From: Heterotrichella gracilis | Taxonomy: Eukaryota > Sar > Xanthophyceae > Tribonematales > Xanthonemataceae | NCBI GenBank assembly: GCA_032358255.1 | Contig: JAULBX010022963.1 | Span: 1 to 64,000, forward strand | DNA length: 64,000 bases | Reading direction: 5' to 3' | Shown: positions 10,175 to 20,060 of the stretch, piece by piece | Layout: each line of letters begins with the position of its first letter | Position numbering within the stretch: the first letter of the stretch is position 1 | Translations under genes and position numbers: made by a program | The notes under the pieces: model-generated | Database searches by the model: none | What the model saw: only the letters and a program-made list of their open reading frames with translations | Told to the model about the DNA's origin: nothing

Positions 10175-11746
10175 TCACTTCTTGCGTGAAACAATCAGCT
10201 GGCCCCGCGGCGCCAGCCCCTCCTCCTGCAGCGTCTTGGCCAGCTCCCCACCCTCATACACCTTCTTTGGGAAGTTTGTCATGAGGCTGAAGGCGGTGTT
10301 ACCCAGCACTGAGGCCACGTAGTCGTGCACCGCCTGCACGGGGTCGCTGCTCTGGAAGCGGCTGCGCACCACCTGGCCGTCCTGCAGCCTCACCTGGATG
10401 TCGCAGTCGCCTGCAGGGGTGGAGGCAGTGGTCAAAGCCCAAATGACTGGCCATACATATACATCTATAATAACCGTGCGATGACGGTAGTGTAGACATT
10501 TTAGGACGGGGAAGCAGAGCATCCTAAAACAGCTAGTATTAGTATTTTTTACCCTGAATGTTAGGGTTTTCACAGTGTTGTGCGCAGGGATGGCAGGTGC
10601 ACTGCCTGGACGAGCAAGGTCCCATCAGATAATGCAATGCAATGGACTGGATGGGTGTGACACACACCGTGTGTCCCATGGCCACAGCATCCCTTCTCTG
10701 CAGGCAGCATCCCTTTAGGGTTGGGGTGTAGGGTTTGCAGCTGCACAGACAGTACCAGCAGCAGCAGCGCCTTGTCCTTGTGGGGTAATTACCGGTGCTG
10801 CTGGCGCTGGTGCTGGTGGTATAGGTCTCAAATCGTAGGGCAAGCAGTCCTGTACGAGGGCATATGCACATAAACCAGTGGGCCTTACCGGCAGCGACCT
10901 CGCCTTGTCCTTGCGGGGCAGCTGCAGTTGCTGCTGGTGCTGGTGCAGCGGGTGCAGGGGCGCTGGTTGAGGGTGCGACAGACGGGTTTGTCAGCTTGCG
11001 TCCCGACCCAGAAAAGGCGTCCCACCCCGCGTAGTTTGCCTCTATCATGGCTTGGATGGCTGGGGGGTTGGCCCCCACCACCTCCCCAACTCGTTGCCCT
11101 TGCTTGAAGCACAGGATGGTCGGCATCGCGCTGCAGGCAAGGTTTCCAAGGGTGAGGAACCCAAGGGTGGGCTGAGGCGGGGTGGGCGTGCATGCAGGCA
11201 CTGGGCATGGACTGGATCGACTCCTGTATATGCATGCATATAAGACAGACGCGCGTTGCACCACCAAATGAAAACGGTTCTAGGTGTCCCTGGAACATCG
11301 GCAAGCTTTTCTGAATGGTCACAGTGGTTTGCAACTTCGTTTTGCGCTGTCAGACAGCGAACCGGCAGGTACCGTACCTGACTCCACAGCTCTGGGCGGT
11401 TGATTGGCAAGTGTCCACATCCACTTTGAGGAACACGGCCTTGTCGTACTTGAGGGCGAACTTTTCAAACAAGGGTGTCAGCATCTTGCAGGGCCCACAC
11501 CACTCTGCATACCGAAACAACTGATGTCAACAACGGCTATTTCGCCTGGCCAATGGCCAGCCTGTGCTACACCAAATGGAGTTTGTTGGTATGCAACCCA
11601 GCAGTCAGAATTGTCACCAACAAGTGCCACTGTACACTGTCCTCACATAGCTCACCTGCGAAGAAGTCCACCACCACCAGCTTGCTGCCTGCAGCTCGGA
11701 GCTCGGCAGTGTACTCCGCATCGGTGGCAATATGCTTCACCATCAT
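10175..11746 (-). CDS. Thioredoxin-UBX domain fusion protein
   Basis: Exons in transcription order: 11746-11656, 11504-11378, 11130-10889, 10410-10175, 231 aa, phases consistent. Residues 1-105 form a thioredoxin domain: VVVDFFAEWCGPCKMLTP with the redox pair WCGPC, KVDVD, and the cis-Pro loop SAMPTILCF. A Pro/Ala-rich linker follows. The last 78 or so residues form a UBX domain (IQVRLQDG, SDPVQAVHDYV, FSLMTNFPKK), the ubiquitin-like fold that binds Cdc48/p97; FPKK stands where the FPR contact loop is expected. A soluble redox adaptor for Cdc48 would fit but is inference. Known relatives usually pair UBX with a UAS domain, or thioredoxin with PITH. Partial copies of exon edges lie in the intron (10757-10825), upstream (12047-12111) and downstream (10006-10145). 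Confidence 0.85.
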
Positions 11747-12111
11747 GTGCAGGGAACCGGACAGCGTCCTGCGTGTAAGGATGCAACTGGAAGACAAGGT
11801 TGTTGCACTTTCGTCGTGCCTTTGTGTCCCGAAAGTTACTGTCATCCATGTCACTGCTTATGTTGTAAACCCTAAACCCTCGACCCCGGCTCGGTACAGT
11901 AAAGTTCAGCAAATTCGACCAAACTTACTGGAAATTAGCCAAAAGTCGAATCGGCGACGACGAATTTGCCCAGACAGGGGTATAATATAACAAAATAGGA
12001 GGGGAGCTCAACTTGAGAGCTATTGCAAAAACTTGAGCTTGTTGGCCAGCAACCCAGCAGTCAGCCTTCTCACCAACAAATGCCACTGTACACTGTCCTG
12101 GCATAGCTAAC
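11592..12111 (-). repeat. Exon 1 donor edge of thioredoxin-UBX copied upstream
   Basis: Bases 11592-11656 (donor of exon 1 and the first 60 bp of the intron) recur at 12047-12111, about 300 bp upstream of the start codon. Shared blocks include CCACTGTACACTGTCCT and AACCCAGCAGTCAG. The copy has GTTAGC instead of the donor GTGAGC. A CCCTAAACCCT tract lies between them at about 11870-11881. Confidence 0.75.
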
Positions 12112-12553
12112 ACCCCTGAAGTGCAAACAAATGTACTCTTAAATGGGTTGTCTGCCCAAAGCATCGAGGCAGCAAGTTGTGGGTGGCCCTCTAGTCTACA
12201 GCCACACTACAAATATAGTACATGTAGTTGTCCAAAATCCACTCCCTAAATCCTAAAACAGTACAGCAACAAAACAGTGTAAAATAACAGCCCGGCTTGC
12301 TAATCTGTCCCTGCATGCCACCACTGGTGGGGAGGACACACAACCCCTGCCACCGAGCCCTTCGCGAGGAGTAGGTGTCCCATAGCGCAATGGCTCAATC
12401 AGTGACTGCTGATCTTCCTGTACGCGGGTATGCAAGCAAGCAACTAACAAAACAGCAACAACAACAGGAACGATGGGGACAACTCCGCAAATGAATAATA
12501 GCTCAGCTTGCCACCATGTCCCTCCACGCATGCCATCATCGGGGCAGCAGCTG
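11747..12553. other. Intergenic between thioredoxin-UBX and the WD40 gene
   Basis: This holds the upstream region of the thioredoxin-UBX gene and the 3' flank of the WD40 gene, which are transcribed in the same direction. I see only the two duplicated segments (12047-12111 and 12270-12395), telomere-like bits (11870-11881, 12243-12257) and no independent gene. Confidence 0.5.
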
Positions 12554-12610
12554 TCATCGAGCGCTGGGTGAGGAGTAGACATCCCACAGCGCAATGGTTC
12601 CATCCCTGGC
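12270..12610 (-). repeat. Tandem copy of the WD40 gene's 3' end
   Basis: Bases 12270-12395 match 12483-12610 in order: GCTTGC..ATGTCCCT, CATGCCA.CA.., GAGGAGTAG..ATCCCA.AGCG and CAATGGTTCCATC. The unit spans about 130 bp and includes the coding end with the stop codon region. Identity looks near 75-80%. Confidence 0.7.
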
Positions 12611-15590
12611 ACTGGAAGCCAGCAGGAAGCTCTCTGGGTGGAACGCCACGCACGTGACGTGGCTGGTGTGGTACTGCGGGCACGCCACACAACCTAGGTT
12701 AGGGTTTAAGGTGTAGGGTTTTGGGTGTAGGGTTTTGGCCGGTGTGGTACTGCACGGAAGCCATAGCGCACACGCTGCGCTTCAGTGCACCAACAGGACT
12801 CGAGTGCACTTCAATTTTGCCAGCAACATTCTGTGCCAAGAGGGTGCACGAGGTCACCTGGATGCGCTTGATGTGAACAATGACAACAACGCATACGAAA
12901 AAGCACATAGATGGTACACATACACACGTGAGAAAGGATACAAGTTGTACAGGTACAAGCACGGTCGCCCCAGCATGCACGCCATGACAACCTCACCTTG
13001 AGGCTTGCCATCACCACCCGCTTGGACTGATGGTACATCAGCACCCTAATCCTAGCCTCTAAACCCTGAACAACCTCGCCTTGAGGGTTGCCAGCAGCAC
13101 CCGCTTGCGCTGATGGTACACCAGAAACCTAAACCCTAAACCTAAACCCTAACCAACCTCACCTTTAGGGTTGCCAGCAGCACGCGCTTGCGCTGGTGGT
13201 ACACCAGCACCCTGCCTGGCCATGTGCCCACCGCCATGATGCGCTCATCGCCCCGGATGGCCACCGCACCCACGCCAGACACATCCAGCTTGATGTTTCT
13301 GTGTGCCATGGCTGGCGGGCTGTGGTTGAGGGAGAAGGTGGCCAGCTGGTCCTCCGCACTACCACTCACGCCGCCTGCAAATAATGAAAAATAAATCAAA
13401 ATTTCCATTTTATAAAGCAAAAAAGAAGACTATTTATTATGTACCGTACTGCTTTTAAGGAAACGCAAGGGAATGCACTGTCAGCAATTCCTGCTCCCAG
13501 ATGAGCGCACATCCACTATATGACTGCCCATCCCTACACCACTGACCCGCCTGCAATTACAAGGATGCTGCTGGGTTCACCATGCCATGCTTGTGTAAAA
13601 CAGCGCCAGTTGTCCCATGCCAGTCAAGGGACTCTGACGAGCGAAGGTTGTGCAGGGCCAGGTACACCAAGTGGCAAGTGAGGAGTGGGGTGAACATGCA
13701 TTGGCCAATTGGTCCACGAGCCCCACCTTGCCCGCTCGCGCTCACTGCAAGGCACATCACCGGCTCGCTGTACAGGCGCTGCACCACAACCACCTGGGGG
13801 CGCTGCGCCGCATCCCACACCGCCACGCTGCCATCCTCATACCCCACCGCCAGGTGGAGGCGCTGCGGGTCATCCGCGGGGCGGAACAGCGCCATGGCCA
13901 TGCACATGCCGCACTTGATGCCGGCGCTCGCCTGGTCCATGCGTGCAAGGATGGCGCCATCCTGTGCGCCAAAGGACATATGAGGTGTTGAACCAGTGCC
14001 CTGTGGCGACCCCAATGCAGCGTACAATACATGTGCTGAAGAGCCAATGGTTGCACTGCTGACGTGGCTGAATCGGGTGCTGATCTGAAGGGGCTAGGCC
14101 ATGCAGGAGGAGCAGCACCATTGTGGAAATCAAACAACCGCGTTACACCTCATGCAAATGTTAGGCAGTGCAACTCACCTTCAGGTCATGCACCACTGCT
14201 CCATGCCCACCGCTATCCGGCACCGCCACCAGCCTGCAAAAGGTCTCCTTTGTGCTGTCAGTGTGCACTTGCGCTAGCGATAAGCAACTATGTCCGTCAG
14301 TGTCAAGGCAATGCCCATTCCAAATGGCACAAAACGGAGCACCAGTCTATTTACATATTTATTAAACTATTTCTCCAAATATTTTTTATTATTATTCATA
14401 CAACGCAAGCACCACACCCCGGCCAGTTGCCTCAGGCGCACCCACCCTTATTTATTAATTAATATTTTGGTGCACCCACCTGCATGGTGAGCCCAGTATT
14501 CTTCCTGGTGCAGTCGTGCGAGCTGCGCCTTCCTCTCCCTGTGTCCCGCATGCAGGTTCAGCATTGCCCTGAAAATTGTCGCTCCTGCTGCACTCTGCTT
14601 CACTCCAGAGCACCGACGCCTGGCAAAAGCTGAAGTTGTTGGCAGGGATGGTCAGCACCGGCTGCCTGCAGGACGGGAATACACACGCAGTTGTGCCAGC
14701 ACCCATGTATTGAAAGTTTCATCTCGAGGTGTTTGCTGCAGTACTGAGGACTGAGGGGGTACTGAGTCTGTAGCAAGGGGGACAGTGGTGCTGCAGATGG
14801 CACAGCACAGCAGCAGCACAGCAGCAGTATCATACCATCGCGGCACCATACCTGGACAACGCCCCTTGGTCACCCGTATCCCACAGCTTGACACTCCCGT
14901 CCCGACTGTGACTGCACAACAATGGACGTGGGAAAATCCATTAGCCAGCAGTAGCCAGTGCTAATCACACAGCAAGAGGCTTTCTATTGCATACATCAGA
15001 GCAACTGCAAGGCAGACGCAATCCTACCTCAGGACCTGCACGTGTTGTCTCCCCAGTACAACTAGTGACAACACGCCGCCTGCCTCACTGTCATGCACAC
15101 TGCAGACAGACACAGGAGAGTGGTATGGGAAGGGTCGCCAATAAACAAACTAGTTCAGCCCTGGCGGCCGAGGTATATGTGGTTCTGGTGAGGATTCAGC
15201 TTGATTCTCAGTGCGGTGCTTTGCAACTGGGAGGCAGAGTGGTACAGGCCAGGTGGGTATTGTCAGTGGTGGTGGTGGTGGGTGGTGGTGGCAAGCAACT
15301 TGCCTGGTGGTTGCAGCAGGGCGCCTGCTCTCTAGATCCCACACCCAAAGCTGACCAGCAGAGTCCCTGGGATCAAACAACATTGTCAACGCTACAACAT
15401 TCGGCTTCTTGCCTCCTGAGCTAAGGACCATGGTGATATACGCATGCATGTGAGCTCATGGTGTATGTTATGCACACCCTCACCCAGAGTACAGGACGGG
15501 CAGTGAAGGATGGAACGCCACGCTTTGCACGTCCGACCTGTGGCCTCTGAGGACAGCGACAGGGTCCGGAGGTGGCTTGGCGCTGGGCAT
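12554..15590 (-). CDS. WD40 protein, GNB1L/ASTRA-associated (DSE1/GTS1-like)
   Basis: Seven-bladed propeller of the GNB1L family; relatives act in the ASTRA/TTT assembly of PIK-related kinases (yeast Asa1) and in plant growth (Arabidopsis GTS1/DSE1). Exons in transcription order: 15590-15484, 15366-15304, 15099-15028, 14905-14852, 14665-14480, 14233-14179, 13961-13727, 13374-13163, 12673-12554; 367 aa with all phases consistent. WD signatures: [75 protein letters not shown], and the final [20 protein letters not shown] with [10 protein letters not shown]. The second intron has a GC donor (AG then GCAAGT). The edges of exons 8 and 9 are repeated in the flanking intron, separated by CCCTAAA tracts. 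Confidence 0.85.
12655..12757 (-). repeat. Duplicated acceptor edge of WD40 exon 9 around a TTTAGGG-like tract
   Basis: GGCTGGTGTGGTACTGC at 12661-12677 (minus: the acceptor and first codons of exon 9) recurs as GGCCGGTGTGGTACTGC at 12737-12753. Between them lies TTAGGGTTTAAGGTGTAGGG and a second TGTAGGGTTTT, a degenerate telomere-like array. Confidence 0.75.
12988..13211 (-). repeat. Three tandem copies of the WD40 exon 8 donor edge
   Basis: The donor edge of exon 8 (13154-13211) is present again at 13070-13125 and 12988-13043, each about 56 bp and each with a recognisable CTTGAGG/CTTTAGGG and GCTGGTGGTACACCAG core. CCCTAAT..CTCTAAACCCTG and AAACCTAAACCCTAAACCTA separate them. Two copies keep a GT donor (GTGAGG); the middle one reads GCGAGG. 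The coding end of exon 8 itself contains ACCCTAAAG. Confidence 0.82.
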
Positions 15591-16207
15591 ACCTGCCCTC
15601 ACATGTGTCTGTGTCAACGCATGCCGGACCTTGTGTTGGGAGGATGAAGCAGCCAAGGGTAGCACAAACTGATGTCAATAAGTATTCAGTGCTCGTATTT
15701 GAATGAACCAGAGCCTGAGGGGTTCTGTGAGGTTCTGCCTATATACGGTATAGATCGCAATACTTGTAGTGTAGTGCAAGAGTCACACCCCCTTGCCACG
15801 CCTACATATGCAAAGTGGAACAGAAGAAGGGTTTCGCACAGGTGATAAGTACGGTTGCGCTGCTTTTCCGCCTGTACCTTACTTCACGAGTGCCTTCGTA
15901 CGCCGTAGACTCCTGTCACTGGACACTTCTTTCTTATTGGCTGTTCGCATGCATGCATATGGCCGGACACACATGTGCGTGCATGCATCCTCTGCTGTGT
16001 ATGCAACAGTGCATTAACCACCGAGGTGAAAGGTCGTAACGCTGCCAGCTTCTTCCAACTGTATATGGCCCCGCACTAGTCGGCAACCAACTAGCCTCGG
16101 CTTGAACAACCTCCAGCAGCCATGCACCGCCGTTGAACTAGTACACTTGATCTTCGCAGCAAGCCTGAAAGTCACACATCAGCGGCTTTGTACACACTGT
16201 TTACACC
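15591..16207. other. Divergent promoter region, WD40 gene and VPS72
   Basis: 617 bp between two start codons that face away from each other. GCATGCATGCATATGGCC lies at about 15948-15965. I see no open frame of interest. Confidence 0.5.
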
Positions 16208-18916
16208 ATGGGACGGGACCTCCCTCAGCGCGCGACACGGGGTCAGCGTATGGGTACCCTCATGCGCCAAGAGGAGGAGGAGGGTGATGAGGACTTTTGG
16301 AACCAGGAGTTCTTCGCCGAGGAGGAGCAGGACCAGGGCTATGATACAGAGTCGGAACCTGAAGACGTATCTGACAGCGACATCAGTGCATCGGTAAGGG
16401 TTCGCACCGTACCTGGCTTTTTCTGCTGAGTGATGCAGCTGGTGATTGCATTCCATTCAGGGCATTCTATTGCACCCACTCACCTAATTTGCAGGCCAAT
16501 GCTTTGTTGCAAGTGCACGTGTGGTTTTGGTACAATAAATTACTCGAGCTATCTTTTGGTGTGTTTGTGCAGGAAGATGAGGGCGATGATGAAGATGAGG
16601 AGCCGCAGGAGCGCACCAGGTAGGCGAGGCCTCATAGTCCCTTTGAATGCACTCTTAAGTGTTGCTTGTTGCACTTTTGCGTGTTGCATTATATTGTAAC
16701 AACTCGTTACCGCTTGATGCACTGCATTGTGCTGAATGCACCCTTCAATGGAGCCTCGCCTGCCATAAGCAATCTATCAGACTGTCTGATGGATATACAC
16801 AATAACGTCCCAAAATACTTTGAGTGTATACTTCTGTGGCCAAACTGGCGTTCAGCCGGTTGCAATACGGCAAGCACCACTGCGCAGTCAGCCTGCGCCA
16901 ACCCTGTGTTGCCATCCCCCTGCAGGCGCAAGGCGCTCAGACCACCCGGTGAGAAGGCCAAGCGAGCTGCCAAGCCGCCCACAAAACCACCCACGAAGGC
17001 TTCCACACCCCGCTCGCCGCAACCGACGGCAGCGGCCACCCCTGGCGAGAGGGGCACACCCGTACCAGCCGGCGCCTCGCCCTCCGTGCCCCCAAAGTCC
17101 TATGACGCGCCCACGCTGCGCGCCTCCACCAAGCAGCGGGTGATGAAGGCCGAGGAGGAGCGCCAGAAGCAGGACAAGGTGAGGCCGTGATGGGAGCACA
17201 CTAGCAGCACATATAGGATTCCAGTGTTTACAATCGTGTACCATTACAGGCCCCTTCCCATCCCCCACCGCACCCCCACCCCCTTGCACCAACCCTCAGC
17301 TCAAGCAGGGCAAGCGCAAGTACGAGGTACATGTACACAGGGGCTTTCAATCATCTAACCGCATCTTTCAATCCTCCAGGATCGTAACAAAGTACCATTT
17401 CATTACCCCTTCCCTCCCCCTTCCCTGAACCCCCCGTTCCAAGACCACACAACCCTCCCCTGACACCCCCTCCCCCTCCCCTGCCCCCAGCTGAAGCAGC
17501 GCAAGCGCAAGCGTGAGGTTGGCCCCGAGTGGCGCCCCCTCACCCAGGCCGAGATGCTGGGCGAGGCCGCCAAGACCGAGATCGAGAACCAGAAGAGCCT
17601 GCAGCAGTTGGTGGCGCAGGAGGAGGAGACGCGGCGCAAGGCGCACACGCACAAGGCGGTGTACACGGGGCCAAAAGTGCGCTACCACTCGTTCGTCCAG
17701 GGGGAGGTGTCAGTGGTGAGTGGGTGGGGAAGGGGGGTTGGTTATGTGGTGTGTGTCCAAAATTGAACTGCTTCGCCCGAGAGTACGTATTATTGTTTGT
17801 TGCATGCACTGGAGTTGCCTGTGGGTTAACAAGTTGTGGGCAGGCCTTTCATTGTTATCAATGAACATAGTAATGGACATTTACCAGTCTATTTTTGTGA
17901 AAAGGGAGGCAGTAATTTACTTGGTGTATCAATTGTCATGCTAAAAGCACTGATGCCATGGTTTCATGGCGGATCCTGCGGTCAGTGGCAATGTTGGCAA
18001 CCCTTTGTATAGCATATGCCCTGATTACTAGCTGATGATGAGCTCATTGTATATGATAGGAAGACTCTGAACATCAGAATGTCGATAAAACAACCTCTGA
18101 AGCTCTCATGTTAGGGTATGTGGCCTTGGCATATGGTAAAATTGATAGTTAGCTGGTTGGCATGTGTGTGGCATGGCAGCTCCTGTTGATGGCTGGTGAT
18201 GATTTCATTGTTACATGATAGGAAGAATCCGAACTAAATGTCGATACAGCATCGACTGAAGCCATCAACGGGACAAGCTGTCATGCCACCACATGTTAGG
18301 TACCTTTTGGTGCACTCAACCTGTTGCTAAGCTACAAGCCGGCGCCCATGTTCACCCACCTAATTCCTCTGAACCGTCACAACAGCCCTGGACCCTTGAT
18401 CGTTGTGGCATCACATCCAGTGCATGCCCCTCCTTACAAAGGAGTGCCAATGCCTGCCATCCCCCACCTGCCACCCATCACACATTAGGCACATGATGCA
18501 CACTTACACACAGAGTTTGATTTCGTAGGGTTTCAAAGCTTTACAAATCTAGTAGTTGCTACATAGGAGCACAAATTATACATCATTTCTATTTACAATT
18601 ATATTATACTTATTATTTATATTGTACAATGGGACACACGCAACATGTAACCACTTGTACAAGCGCCACACCCGCTGCCCCGCAGAAGCGCTACGAGGTC
18701 CTCAACTCCAAGGAGCTTCCCTATTTCTTCAAGCCGCGCCATGCGCCACCCAAGCCGCAGCCGCAGCTGTGCGCGGTGACGGGCCTGCCTGCCCGCTACC
18801 TGGACCCCCTCACGGGGCTGCCCTACGCCAACCTGGACGCATTCCGGGCGCTGCGGCAACGCCACGTGGCGCTGCAGCGGGAGCTGCCGGCAAGGCGGGA
18901 GATGGTGATGTTGTGA
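16208..18916 (+). CDS. VPS72: VPS72/YL1 (SWC2), SWR1/SRCAP chromatin-remodelling subunit
   Basis: YL1 family histone chaperone subunit that brings H2A.Z-H2B to the SWR1 remodeller in the nucleus. Exons: 16208-16393, 16573-16619, 16926-17178, 17491-17715, 18686-18916, about 313 aa; a further small exon in the 970-bp gap before the last exon cannot be excluded. The N-terminus has the family start RATRGQRMGTLM and an acidic EEEEGDEDFWNQEFFAEEE block that in relatives binds H2A.Z-H2B. A Pro/Ala/Lys-rich middle and a basic LKQRKRKREVGPEWRPLTQ helix follow. The C-terminus is the YL1_C zinc-less module: CAVTGLPARYLDPLTGLPYA then FRALRQRH. The start is the first ATG in frame. Confidence 0.9.
17294..17523 (+). 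repeat. Duplicated acceptor edge of VPS72 exon 4
   Basis: CAG followed by CTCAAGCAGGGCAAGCGCAA at 17297-17322 precedes the true exon 4 head CTGAAGCAGCGCAAGCGCAA (from 17491). The copy is about 32 bp, ends with a GTACAT donor-like site, and could even be a micro-exon (LKQGKRKYE). Confidence 0.7.
18031..18305 (+). repeat. Direct repeat of about 100 bp in the last VPS72 intron
   Basis: Bases 18031-18125 and 18192-18305 share TGATAGGAAGA(C/A)TC.GAAC, AATGTCGATA and CTGAAGC in order, with one insertion in the second copy. Each copy has an AG before an open stretch that starts GAAGA, so an unrecognised exon duplicated in tandem is possible. Confidence 0.55.
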
Positions 18917-20060
18917 GCAGGAGGGGGGCGTGGGCATGTGGGCCCCCGGCAGTGTTGTACCGTGTTGCTGCCATTCAAAGGCTGCCTTGGTGTACAACAT
19001 TTTTGTATTATAGCGGCGCGCTCCATGGACTTGCAGCCTCAAAAGTGGCTGCGTTTCACTGTACGCTAGCATCATGAATGAACCCTTTGCACGACATTTT
19101 CAATACAGTTGTACTAATAGCCCAGCCTGCGTCTGCAGTACTGTCCTTGGGATGGACTCAACCCTTAATCTTTGGGATGAATGAACCTTTGGGATGAATG
19201 AACCCAATATTGATTTCTTGTGATCTTGTTGGGCCAGGCGCGTTGTTTGAAGCGCTTAAGAAGGCACCCAGTCTGGCTTGGGGTTGAGATTATCAACTAA
19301 ATGGTGCAGCACATGGTGCTGATTTTGCTGCAACTCTGCGCTAACGCTGTGTATTTGGCAATCGCATGGTGAACTTCGCCAGTGCTTGAACTGCGGTGCA
19401 AATGTAACATCAGTATGACAGTCCGATGTTTACCAGTGGCACACCGCTGTGGGTTGTCCAATGGTGCATCACACAGGACGTCCACTGTACAATGATTGCA
19501 ATCGATGATGCTCACGCCTGCCAAAAAGGCAAGGAGGTGATCATGAGCACAAACAGAAGAAAGAAATGAAGGGACGTGCACAGGAGACCAGCCAGGAACA
19601 ACACACACATGACCATGGGTATGGTATCTTGAGCAAACTGTACGTTTCTCATTGGGTTACAGCCCGTCCTGAGGACTGCTGCGTGGGAGGGTCACAATGG
19701 GAACACATTGGCAAAGGACGTCAGGTGGTTGCAACTTGCAAGGGAGAAATCACAGTGAGGACAACAGCGCACTTCTGAAAATCACGGCACAGCATCCGCC
19801 AGCAAGGTTTGGCCCTGGTCTATGGCGCATGGTAAAAAGTACTCGGCATGCGAAGCAAGGCCAATGAGAGCAACGCGTAGGTAGTTGGCCACATGCATAG
19901 ACCAGGCACGCCACATAAATTAGCAATGGGTGACGCATGGCAGCATTATGGTGCATGCGCCACATGACCTGCGCTTTCAAACGCAAGCCCCATGCCGTGG
20001 AGGCCATTTGACAACCGCCCTTCGCCAGGGTGCTGTCAGAGCTGAGGGGCTGCACGCCGC
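18917..20060. other. Intergenic, convergent 3' flanks of VPS72 and RPA43
   Basis: About 1.1 kb between two genes that end toward each other. TTTGGGATGAATGAACC occurs twice in tandem near 19170-19205, with a related ATGAATGAACCCTTTG at 19074-19089. No gene is supported; open frames on the minus strand have no known domain. Confidence 0.45.
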
